Positions 11,355-20,765 are shown, counted from the stretch's first letter. The stretch is DNA of 64,000 nt from Hydnum rufescens UP504 (GCA_014904985.1 MU128919.1:19879-83878), one strand, 5' to 3'. Translations and numbers: made by a program. The notes: generated from the letters alone by a model not told the origin.

Positions 11355-12010
11355 CAGATTCAATGCCGGCAATTGCCAATACTCAAGAAGCGCCCAAGCG
11401 CTGGCCCTGGGAGCACAGTACACAATAGCACCAAGCATGTATATTTAAAATAAATACTATATAATAAAAATTTGTCCAGGAAAACCTGAAGAAGACGATG
11501 GTAATGAGTCAGAGCTCAATAAGGCATGAGATAGCTAATTACAGAGTGGATTGGGCCACTTCTACGCATCAGAATTGGCCCAAATTTAAATATAGTAGTG
11601 TTATATATACACTCTATATGGGCGAGTGATTATCTCGGACGATCCTCACATTTTTCAATTTTTCACGCCTTCAATTCCCTATTTAGGGAATTGAAGGCGT
11701 GAAAAATTGAAAAATGCGAGGATCGTCCGAAATAATCAATCGCCCATGTAGAGTGTATATATAACACTACTATATTTAAATTTGGGCCAATTCTGATGCG
11801 TAGAAGTGGCCCAATCCACTCTGCAATTCGCCGTCTCATGCCTTATTGGGCTCTGGCTCATTATCATCGCCTTCTTCGGGTTTTCCTGTACAAATATTTA
11901 TTATATAGTATTTATTTAAATATACATGCTTGGTACTATTGTGTGCTGTGCTTGCAGCGCCAGCACTTGGGCGCTTCTTGAGTATCGGCAATTGCCGGCA
12001 TTGAATTCGC
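11355..12010. repeat. Central palindrome of foldback element
   Basis: Two arms of about 328 bp are near-perfect reverse complements, meeting at CCCTATTTAGGG (centre about 11,682). They share TATATATAACACTACTATATTTAAA-like AT-rich blocks near 11,600 and 11,760 and an ATTGGCCC/GGGCCAAT pair. Beyond the palindrome the arms continue as the two hairpin arrays. Its position, with arrays reading away on both sides, makes it the best candidate for a two-way promoter, but no transcription data support that here. Confidence 0.9.
11590..11775. promoter_or_regulatory. Candidate bidirectional promoter in palindrome
   Basis: Both arms carry matching TATATATA and TATATTTAAATTTGGG stretches at equal distances from the palindrome centre. 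Each lies roughly 200 bp upstream of an ATG and of the first donor site of its own array. The call rests on symmetry and position only. Confidence 0.35.
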
Positions 12011-12060
12011 AACTACGCAGCCACACCCAGCAACAGAAATGCGACCGCATGACCATGACA

Positions 12061-12101
12061 CAACAGCAACAGCAACAACAGCAACAGCAGCAGCAACAGC
12101 A

Positions 12102-12148
<47 letters not shown>

Positions 12149-12188
12149 AGCAGCAACAGCAGCAACAGCAGCAGCAGCAGCAGCAACA
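12061..12188 (+). repeat. (CAG/CAA)n repeat in first right-arm exon
   Basis: About 43 CAR triplets. It lies in the first exon-like block of the right array and is absent from the left arm. In one frame (11,926-12,210) it would encode polyglutamine after a start shared with the left arm (MLG then WALLEY and QLPALN). The frame ends at TGA before the first donor. Confidence 0.9.
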
Positions 12189-12250
12189 GCGCACGACCAC
12201 GACCGCATGACCACGACCGCATGACCACGACCGCACGACCACGACCACAG

Positions 12251-14530
12251 GACCACACACCCACTGATGCGGGTGTGTCATAAGGTAATTTTTGTCTCAG
12301 TAAATACAATAGCGCAAAAGAGTAGCCCAAGCTACTCTTTTTGCGCTACTGTGAATCTTTATACTAACATAGCCTTTATTACTCCAGATCAAAACCAACG
12401 ACAGGCCGCCCAATGAGTGGGCCCAGGAACCACACCCGCTGCGGCGGGTGTGGTATATTTAAGGTGAGTCTCCTCCCCCCCCTAATAGATGCAGCCGTGC
12501 AAAAAGAGCAGCGAAAGCTGCTCTTTTTGCGTCGCTTTTAATTTCTTAACTAATAATTCTTTATTCTAGGCTCTCGCCCGAACCACACGCAAACGAACCC
12601 TCCCCCCCCCCGTCAGAAATGACAACGCACCCGCCAATGGAGAGTCGCAAACGCGACCCGCAAAACGAAACCCAGAAACGAGGACGCACGACAGGGCCCA
12701 GGGACCCCAGATGAACCACACACCCGCTTCGGCGGGTGTGTGGTAATTTCAAGATAAGTATAATCGCGCAAAGGGAGCAGCGTATGCTGCTCCTTCTGCG
12801 TGGCTTTATTTTTTTATTTTTTTCTGTTACTAACACATTATTCCTAGATTTTCACCTGCCTACAACCCCGCCAACCCCCAGACCAAAACTGAACGCACGG
12901 TACAAACGAGTACCACACACCCACTTCTGTGGGTGTGTGGTACAACAAGGTAAATTTTTGTTAAATTTCTATATGCACAGCGACGCAAAAGGAGCAGCGC
13001 AAGCTGCTCCTTTTGCATCGCTTTGAATTTTTTTACTAACATCACTATCATTGTAGGATTCAAATCAAACCTCCCGAAACGACGACCCACCCCAACGGAC
13101 ACCCTTCCGTACGCAAAACCGAGTACAAAGCATGTGACCGGGGTGCAAAATCGGTACCACACACCCGCTTCGGCGGGTGTGTGGTGATATTAGGTACGTC
13201 TCATCCCACCGGTGCCAAAAGAGCAGCAGAAGCTGCTCTTTTGGCACCTTTATTTTCTTTTTTTTTACTAATGGATTATTATTTGTTGTTCTAGGCTCCT
13301 TTCCTTTGTGAAAACCCGCCCGACGAGCACATGGGCGAGCCCCAGTACGCGCAGCCACCCAAGCCCAAAGGCCGCCCCCCGAAACGACGATCAACGAACC
13401 TGTGTACCACACACCCACTTCGGCGGGTGTGTGGTATTATTAGGTACGTCTAATTGCATCGGTGCCAAAAGAGCAGCAGAAGCTGCTCTTTTGGCACCTC
13501 TGTTTTCTTTTTTTACTAATGTACTATTATTTATTGTTCTAGGTTCCTTCCCCCTGTGAAAACCCACCTGACAAGCACACGGGCGAGCCCCAGTACGCGC
13601 AGCCACCCAAGCAGAGAGGGCCTGCCCCCAAACACGGCGATCGACGAAACCATGTACCACACACCCGCTGCGGCAGGTGTGTGGTAATACCCTGTAAGTT
13701 TTCAATTACAAGACCTATGAAAGCACCAAAAGAGCAGCAGAAGCTGCTCTTTTGGTGCTTCCTTTGTTTTTTTTTAGAAAAATTAACGTGTTATTTACTG
13801 ATTGATCTAGGCCCTCTCCCAGCGCAAAAACCCCTGCACAACGCAACCCGATCCAAGAACCCGTGATCACGGTGCAAAAAACGAGTACCACACACCTGCT
13901 TTGGCGGGTGTGTGGTAATTTTAAGGTGAGTACAACCGTGCAAGAGGAGCAGCGTAGGCTGCTCCTTTTGCGTGGCTTTTCTTGTTTTTTTTTTTTACTT
14001 AACGTATTATTTATTATTTTAGTTTGTCATCTGGACCCAACACCCGCGACCCGCTGAATGAACACAGGAGAACAACAACCCACCCGCCAAACGAATCCCG
14101 TGAATGGCAACGAGTCGAAACCACGATGCAAGCCCCGGACGAACCCCACACCCGCCGAAGCGGGTGTGGTGATCTTTAAGGTAAGTATATATGTACATGT
14201 CTGACTATGCAAAAGGAGCAGCAGGGCTGCTCCTTTTGCCTGATTTTTCTTTTTTTAACTAACTTATTATTTATTATCATAGGTATTCTCCTGAACCCAC
14301 ATCCCCCAACCGAAGCCACGACCCCGCCGAGTGAAAACACGCGACCATGGGTGAGGGGGAACCCCAATGGTGAAGTGCGAAATGACGTCCCTGGTACCAC
14401 ACACCTGCCCAAGCGGGTGTGTGGTGCTACTAGATAGTGGTTATTTTTATTTTTTTGTTCTTTGATTTCTATGGACAGTACCACACACCTGCTAGAGCGG
14501 GTGTGTGGTGCTACTAAGTAGTCTTTTTTT
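12251..14530 (+). ncRNA. Right hairpin-intron array (9 introns plus 2 rudimentary units)
   Basis: On the plus strand the intron-like blocks are 12,285-12,387, 12,464-12,569, 12,754-12,847, 12,950-13,056, 13,194-13,294, 13,444-13,542, 13,694-13,810, 13,926-14,022 and 14,181-14,282. Eight begin with GT (GTAATT, GTGAGT, GTAAAT, GTACGT twice, GTAAGT twice, GTGAGT); the third reads ATAAGT and may be a dead donor. All end in AG. Most carry TACTAAC, TACTAAT or CTAAC. Each has a GAGCAGC-type hairpin, e.g. 12,311-12,347, 12,499-12,530, 12,981-13,020, 13,211-13,248, 13,461-13,498, 13,721-13,760, 13,940-13,971 and 14,209-14,239. Exons end with the CACACCC hairpin (12,251-12,280, 12,429-12,454, 12,715-12,744, 12,910-12,943, 13,156-13,185, 13,406-13,435, 13,656-13,685, 13,887-13,916, 14,143-14,170, 14,396-14,425, 14,479-14,509). 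The last two units lack the intronic hairpin. Exons starting at 13,295 and 13,543 are closely alike, showing recent unit duplication. Confidence 0.7.
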
Positions 14531-14560
14531 TTGATTTCTACAGAGTATGTGGTATACTTT

Positions 14561-14586
14561 TAAATAAATAAATAAATAAATAATAA
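14561..14586 (+). repeat. (AAAT)n short repeat
   Basis: About six TAAA units just outside the last hairpin of the right array, at the start of its AT-rich spacer. Confidence 0.9.
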
Positions 14587-14734
14587 GAATGAAACACGGG
14601 ACTCCTGAATGAAACCCCGCTGACCCGGGTAGCATAAGTATAATATAGTGATAATAAATAAATAATTATAAATGGAAGATATTATCCCCGATAAGCCCGT
14701 ATGGCCTGCTGCAAGTCTGAGATTCTCTAAGTCC

Positions 14735-14880
14735 CAGTTTCGGCCAATTTTCGGCCATTTCGGCCAATTCTGGGCTAGGAGGTGAAATCATAAAAATGGC
14801 CATTTCGGCCGAAATAGTGATGGGACCTACTTAGGTACCATTATCTGCCCCGGAAGTGGTACCTAACTAGGTAGGCTTAG
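14735..14880 (-). repeat. Subterminal inverted block, right
   Basis: Holds four TTTCGGCC motifs between 14,738 and 14,815, then GGGACCTACTTAGGTACC near 14,822 and GGTACCTAACTAGG near 14,857. This is the inverse of the left subterminal block at 8,985-9,112. Confidence 0.75.
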
Positions 14881-14896
14881 ATGACTGACCAAGGTG

Positions 14897-14904
14897 GAAT
14901 AGGA
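14897..14904. repeat. Target-site duplication, right copy (GAATAGGA)
   Basis: Second copy of the octamer at 8,959-8,966, immediately outside the right tip of the foldback element. Confidence 0.85.
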
Positions 14905-15853
14905 AGGGATATGGACTAGCTGTAGTCAATGATATATCATCTGTGATGCTTGTAGAAAGGCTTATACGTCGTGTGGGATGCTTATAGAAAGGCTTATACA
15001 TCTGGGATGCTTGTGGAAAGGCTTATACATCGTTCGTGTTGTGTTGGTCTGTTTACTGATATTTGTGTATTCTTGTTTACGTTCTCCTGGTCAAAATGCA
15101 GATATCTGTGGGTTATAGACTGGTCAGTGCTTGGTTAGTCTTGTTAGTATGTTTCTTTCTTCTTTCTTCAAAACCAGATACGTATTTCGTTATGCTTACT
15201 TTTCCTTGGATGTCCAGCAACTCTAACCTTAGGTCCTGCAACTATCCTTGGCTTTAGTGATTCACGTAGAGGGCTACCAGTGGCTTTGTCTCAACAACCT
15301 TGAAGATGACTTAGCTCCAGATGGCTTATAGATAGACTGTTCTTTAGAGGCAAGCAGAAAAGTTGACAGTGGTTGACAGTAATGATTTCCAGAGAGGAGA
15401 TGATTGTGTGGGGGTACAGGAAATCTACCAGCTTTTATACCTTTCTGAAGGTGGCTGTGTTTAAGAAATATGACTCCCCCATGGGTGAGTCATATGTGAG
15501 TCATAGGTGAGAACAAAAGAAAAATAACAAGATGATGTAATAATGCGGTCATAGCTGAGTCATTCATAAAGAGAACAAAAGGAATCATGAGGGGTGATGT
15601 CATAGTGATGTCATTCATAAAGAGAACAAAAGGAATCATGAGGGGGGGTGATGTCACCAATTTGCTGAGCATGTGGAATGCTTGGAGCATGTGGTCACTG
15701 ACCATGTGGAGCATTCTGGAGGTGAAATGAAAGGATATCTCTGGGTTTTGGAGATTAATTTGAGCATAGTCCAGTGGTTAAGGTGTTTTGTTGTTGGTTG
15801 ATAATGGGGACAAGTGCATGGGATGGGATTCGATGCAGAAACAGCAGTTTGCA
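14905..15853 (-). mobile_element. Repeat A (LTR family), inverted copy, inner fragment
   Basis: Reverse complement of the rest of repeat A. It matches 19,100-20,055, including the 27-bp tandem units (here near 14,940-15,035), the TATA-like block (GCTTTTATACC near 15,430), and a region of repeated ATGACATCACTATGA-type motifs near 15,530-15,660. It ends TTTGCA at 15,853, i.e. the repeat begins TGCAAACTGCTG in its own orientation. Confidence 0.85.
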
Positions 15854-16396
15854 TCCGTAATAAACGTTCTTGGTATCATTAGATGCGTATTTTTCACAGC
15901 TTTCTGGGCGCAGTGGTTCCGAGAAGATCCAGTGTAAACTGACAGAGAAATTCGTTTTTTACTGATGGGTGTTGATTCTGATAGTAATATCGCTCTGTAG
16001 AGTTCAGTTTTGATCTGTTCTTCGTGTGCTCAGTACCGTCGGATGCGGATTTTTTATACCTTTCTAGGCGCGGTTGTTCCGAAAGGATTAAATGCGAACT
16101 GATGGAGAAATTCGTTTTTTTACTAGAAATTCCGGATTTTGGTAGTAAAATTAGCCTGGAGAGTGCAGTTTTGGTCCGTTCGACTTGTGTTTGGTACCGT
16201 TCGAAAGGTGTGAATCGTAGCTTTCTAAGCGTTATATGGGCGTACCTCTCCGATCAAAACTGACGGAGTTATAGAACGAATTCAATTTCCGCACATAGCC
16301 GTAATTAATTTCATAATTGGTCATGTGATCCTCCAATGGCTGGAAGTGGTGTGATTTCGCATTTTCTGATACTGGATGTTTTTATCTTCCACACTG
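15854..16396 (+). repeat. Repeat B, first copy
   Basis: About 540 bp that recurs direct at 20,224-20,765 and partly inverted at 18,678-19,099. It is built from about three diverged tandem units of 160-170 bp. Each unit starts near a GGTACC/GGTATC motif and includes a GACAGAG/GACGGAG segment and, in the first two, an AAATTCGTTTTTTAC segment. It directly abuts repeat A in all three places. Whether it is a separate element or the end of the same element is unclear. Confidence 0.8.
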
Positions 16397-16461
16397 CTCA
16401 AAAGTTAGAAGAAGTATGAAAGAACTACAAGATACAGCAAAGCGAAGATATAAAACACCAC

Positions 16462-17037
16462 ATGGATCTTCTAGACCAGCTGAGTCACACAATCACAAAT
16501 CATAATCTGCAAATGGACTCTCTCACCCCCCCATTGTCTCTTCTTTCGGCCACCCTGCACCAACAAGAAGCTGACCTGAACACAAAAGCGGATGTTCTCA
16601 ATAAACATGACCTCAAGCTTCTCTGCAACAAATACTACATATCTGCCTGGCGAGATCGCCTTCTTTATCCATCCACATACCTTCACACTTCGCAAGTTGA
16701 CCATCTTGCCTGTATTTTTATCCAGGCTGCCGACATAATATGACAAGAACATTGTATGGGTACACCCTATTCTGCCTTCATTCTTCATCAATGCATTGCA
16801 CCTGCTCTCTCTCAGCTATCAGCCTCACTCTCTACCTCACATGACATGGCCCCCACTATTGTGACCAATGACCACACGCCAACTTACTATACGGTACGTG
16901 TCTGAGATATCCAGTATGACCTTCAAAATAATGAATGGGATGAGTTCAAAGATACCATGACCGAATTCGAGCTTAAGGAACTACCATCCAATCCCAGGAT
17001 CAAAATTGTTTCGGACGACAACTCGAGCAGCTGGTAG
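16462..17037 (+). pseudogene. Unknown transposon-associated ORF with two internal TGA
   Basis: From ATG 16,462 one frame stays open to TAG near 17,035 apart from TGA at 16,741 and near 16,902, giving about 190 residues. The sequence begins MDLLDQLSHTI and ends in an acidic segment (NNEWDEFKDTMTEFELKEL). No family is recognised. In this CpG-poor zone, CGA-to-TGA decay would explain both stops. It lies between repeat B and an inverted LTR2 fragment. Confidence 0.4.
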
Positions 17038-17629
17038 ACCATCGCAACATCTAAGGCTCTCCCAATCCTCTCTATCCCTCACCCAACTCAAATCCCCAAT
17101 CATCACTGCCCTCTCTCTTCATTAAACAAAATATGTGCTCACCCCAATGTACCATGTCTCTCACCTGAAAAGAAAAACCCCTCTCTCATCTTTCCTTTTT
17201 CTCTCCATGTAAAATCATGTCACCTAAAGGCAAATCAATGTTCCCTATTCTCTCAAAAATTCTCTAAGCCTGAAGGCTCTCTTGTTTACTTGAATCTTTT
17301 AAAAACTAACCTCACCTGATATGTGAACTTGTGAACTTGTCAAAAAAAAAAAAAAATTCAATCAATCAAAATCAAAAGAAAAGTCATCAAAAGAAAAGTC
17401 AAAATAAAGTTATAACAAAGAAACAAAGACATAACCTGTAAACACCAAAATTCCACAAGTCTGTAACAACAAAACCACCCTAATTAGAAGACTCACGACT
17501 TAAAACTGGTAAACAAAAACAACAGTCAATTAATCAAAATTTCCCCAAACCCAAACCTGAAATGGAACCAAGTGCCCTGAAAATCTGAAGGTCCTCTCAA
17601 GTCTAGATTGTCTCAAATCCATTCATAAA

Positions 17630-18115
17630 AAGCACTTCTCACACAAAATCCTCTTTCCTCATCCCATCCACTGACTCTAAAAGAACATATGTCAAAAACA
17701 ATGCAACTTGGATAAATGCTTACCTAAAAAGGGGTAGAACACCATCGAATATGCCTACCAACATACTCACCAATGGCATTTCCGAAACTCACATGGAACT
17801 CCCATCCAACCTTGATGATGTATACATCCCGGATGATACAACAGGATATATGATTTTCTTTGTACAGCACATCAGGGACCGAAATGACCCAATCCTAAAT
17901 CTCCACATCAGATGAAGGGGTTACTTTTGCCCCAACATGACAACCATGATCCAAATGTATACAATTGCCCACCTCGAATCATATTGCATAACTCAAGAAT
18001 ACTCTGATGACTCTGATTTTCATGTAAAGGTGCAGATAAGGATGGCCGTATATGGGAATGTTGATAGAGCGACAGTCTACCTTCCTATGTTCACCCACCA
18101 TCCTCCTGAATAAAT
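17630..18115 (+). pseudogene. Second unknown transposon-associated ORF fragment
   Basis: An open stretch of about 140 codons with one TGA (near 17,912). It contains LDDVYIPDDTTGYMIFFV and a C-terminal MAVYGNVDRATVYLP before a TAA near 18,113. There is no clear start codon and no recognised domain. The compact, non-repetitive composition suggests a real former protein. The neighbouring 17,040-17,630 interval is AT-rich with no ORF I can support. Confidence 0.35.
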
Positions 18116-18469
18116 GTCATCATCGTTGAATCACCTCTAAAAATAAAAATCTTCCTCCATCACAAAAATGCCAGGCAAATGAAAAACACCAAAAATGAAA
18201 AAGGGGAACATAAACAGCAGATCTGGTCATGTGTCAAAGACAAATAACTGGATACAAAAGTCATCGAAAAACATGGAGTAAATGCCTTCATCTTCAAATC
18301 TAAAAACTCCCCACTACAACCTTGAAAAGCCATGAACTCGAACAGTATGTGAAAACCACAATCATTAAGGACAATCATTAAACACATTCAGGAGCCTAGA
18401 TGATATTGAGAACTCAGGCAATAATTCAAATTCAACTGCCGATCAAATTCCTCTCTCATGTCAGGACTT

Positions 18470-18675
18470 TGTCAGGGCGACACTGCCGTTGAAGCCACAA
18501 ACAGAAAGAGGAAAGAGATTAATTAACCACACGCTATCGCAGTGGGAATCCTGAGTATACACCACACAACAAGGGACACACAAGTCTCGCACCTATCGCA
18601 GTGGGAATCCTGAGAGATCGAAACTAGTGATCCCCCAACTGCGAAGGGCTATAAATACTATTTAATTGCAGCATT
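18470..18675 (-). mobile_element. LTR2 fragment, inverted
   Basis: Reverse complement of about 21,723-21,917, including the doubled motif ATCGCAGTGGGAATCCTGAG and the TATAAATACTATTT block. It is truncated at the right, where inverted repeat B begins at about 18,678. Confidence 0.85.
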
Positions 18676-18677
18676 TG

Positions 18678-19099
18678 TTCTATAACTCTGTCAGTTTTAA
18701 TTGGAGAGATACACCCATATAACGCTTAGAAAGCTACAATTCACACCTTTTGAACGGTACCAAACACAAGTTGAATGGACCAAAATTGCACTCTCCAGGC
18801 CAATTTTACTATCAAAATCCGGGATTTCCAGTAAAAAACAAATTTCTCCATCAGTTCATATTCAATCCTCTCAGAACAACCACTCCTGGAAAGATACAAA
18901 AAATCTGCATCCAACAGTACTGAGCACGTGAAGAACAGATTAAAACTGAACTCTACAGAACAATATTACTATCAGAATCAACACCCATCAGTAAAAAGCG
19001 AATTTCTCTGTCAGTTCGCATCCAATTTGCTCAGAACCACCTCGCCCAGAAAGCTGTTAAAAATCCGCATCGAATAGTACCAGGCACGCCTATTACAGA
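18678..19099 (-). repeat. Repeat B, inverted partial copy
   Basis: Reverse complement of about 15,855-16,290. It lacks the distal part of B that begins with the CCGCACATAGCC segment. It directly precedes the intact repeat A at 19,100. Confidence 0.8.
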
Positions 19100-20223
19100 T
19101 GCAAACTGCTGTCTCTGCATCGAATCCCACACCATGCACTTGTTCCTTTTATTAACCAGTAACAAAAACACCTTAACCATTGGACTATGCTCAAATTAAT
19201 CTCCAGAACCCAGAGATATCCCTTCATTTCGCCTCCCAGAATGCTCCACATGGTCAGTGACATCATGCTCCAACTACTCCACAAGCCCAGCAAACTAGTG
19301 ACATCATTTCCTTTATGAATCCTTTTGTTCTCTTTATGAATGACATCACTATGACATCACACTCTATGGATGACTCAGCTATGACCACATTATGATATCA
19401 TTTCTTTATTGCTCTTTTGTTCTACTCCACTATGACTCCCCCATGACATCACTATGATCTCATAGCTTTATTACTCTTTTGTTCTTGCTCCATGCACAGC
19501 CACCTTCAGATAGGTATATAAGCTAGCAGATTTTCTTGTTCCCCCCATCTCCTCACTCTGGAAATCAACCACTGTCTACTACTGTCTACAATTCTGCTTA
19601 TAATCTAAAGAACTGTTTATCTAAAGCCATCTGGAGCTAAGTCATCTTCAAGGTTGTTGAGACCAAGCTACTGGAAGCCATCTACATGAAATACTGAAGC
19701 CAAGGATAGTTGCAGAACCTAAGGTTAGAGTTGCTGGACATCCAAGGAAAAGTAAACATAACAAAATATGAGTCAGGAAAGAAGATTGAAGCATACTAAC
19801 CAAACTAACCAAGCACTGACCATTCTATAGCCCACTGATATCCGCACTTTGACCAGGAGGACATAAACAAGGACACACAAATATCAGTAAACAAACAAAC
19901 ACAACACAAACACGTATAAGCCTTTCTATAAGCATCCCAGACGTATAAGCCTTTCCATAAGCATCCTCCACATATAAGCCTTTCTATAAGCATTCCATAT
20001 GATGTATAAGCCTTCCTGTAAGCATCTACGATATATCATTGACTATTGCTAGTCCATATCACATTCCATTCTCCAATGAACACATACATATCTTGCAGAG
20101 AGTGATCAACCATTGAAGTGAACCAACCCATTTGAATAAACAGAAACACAGTCTCCCATCTACACACTGGCTGAACCAGATTTTGATTTGACAGTCATTG
20201 GAGCTCCCAACCCTTCTTCTATA
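19100..20223 (+). mobile_element. Repeat A (LTR family), intact direct copy
   Basis: About 1,124 bp from TGCAAACTGCTG to CTTCTTCTATA. It includes a TATA-like GTATATAAGC near 19,515 and four tandem units of about 27 bp at 19,913-20,030. It has no internal polyprotein region attached, since repeat B follows directly, so it behaves as a solo LTR or a derivative. It provides the uninterrupted reference for the foldback insertion site. Confidence 0.8.
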
Positions 20224-20765
20224 CTGTAATAGGTGTGCTTGGTACCATTTGATGCGGATTTTTAATAGCTTTCTGGGCACAGCAGTTCTGAGCAGATCAG
20301 ATGCGAACTGACAGAGAAATTCATTTTTTACTGATGGGTGTTGATTCTGACAGTGAAATCATTCTGTAGAGTGCATATTTTATCTGTTCTTCACATGCTT
20401 GGTATCATTGAATGCAGATTTTTTATATCTTTCTAGGTGTGGTTGTTCTGAGAGGATTGGATGTGAACTGATGGATAAATTTGTTTTTTACTGGAAATAC
20501 CGGATTTTGATAGTAAACTTGGCCTGGAGAGTGCAGTTTTCGTCCGTTCGACTTGTGTTTGGTATCATTCAAAAGGTGTGAATTGTGGCTTTCCAAGAAT
20601 TATATGGGCATACCTCTCCAATCAAAACTGACAGAGTTATAGAATGAATTTGGTTTCTGCACATAGCCATAATTAATTTCATAATTGGTCATGTGATTGT
20701 CCAATGGCTGGAAGTGGTGTAATTTCGCATTTTCTGATACTGGATGTTTTTATCTTCCACACTGG
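20224..20765 (+). repeat. Repeat B, second direct copy
   Basis: Matches 15,854-16,396 along its whole length, ending TTTTATCTTCCACACTG. This copy has fewer CpG than the first, with many C-to-T or G-to-A differences, so it is the more decayed of the two. Confidence 0.85.

Larger units (their letters stand above)
8967..14896. mobile_element. Foldback transposon with divergent hairpin-intron arrays
   Basis: A 5,930-bp element inserted in an LTR copy. Its tips are imperfect inverted repeats: CAGGCTGGTCAGTCA at the left and, on the other strand, CACCTTGGTCAGTCA at the right. Inside lie inverted subterminal blocks holding ACCTAnTTTAGGTACC-like palindromes and repeated TTCGGCC motifs, then AT-rich simple repeats. 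Next come two arrays of related hairpin-containing units in opposite orientation, which meet at a palindrome centred near 11,682. No transposase is encoded, so it must be non-autonomous. An 8-bp duplication fits hAT, P, or Kyakuja-Dileera-Zisupton type transposases; the tips do not decide among them. It is CpG-rich, unlike its host repeat, so it is the younger insertion. Confidence 0.85.

Noticed and set aside
11926..12210. Polyglutamine protein
   Set aside because: The frame depends on a CAG/CAA microsatellite, ends before the first donor, and is not kept in the mirrored arm.
13295..14180. Coding array with an AT-hook-like peptide (GRPPKRR) in one exon
   Set aside because: The peptide is not kept in the closely related next exon, exon phases do not agree, and joining exons gives stop codons.
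9959..14239. Bacterial-type intrinsic terminators (GC stem followed by a T run)
   Set aside because: The T run is part of the stem, opposite an A run, and the context is eukaryotic with splice signals around it.
9700..14500. CRISPR-like array
   Set aside because: Repeats are diverged, unit lengths vary, the spacers are themselves related, and the host is a eukaryote.
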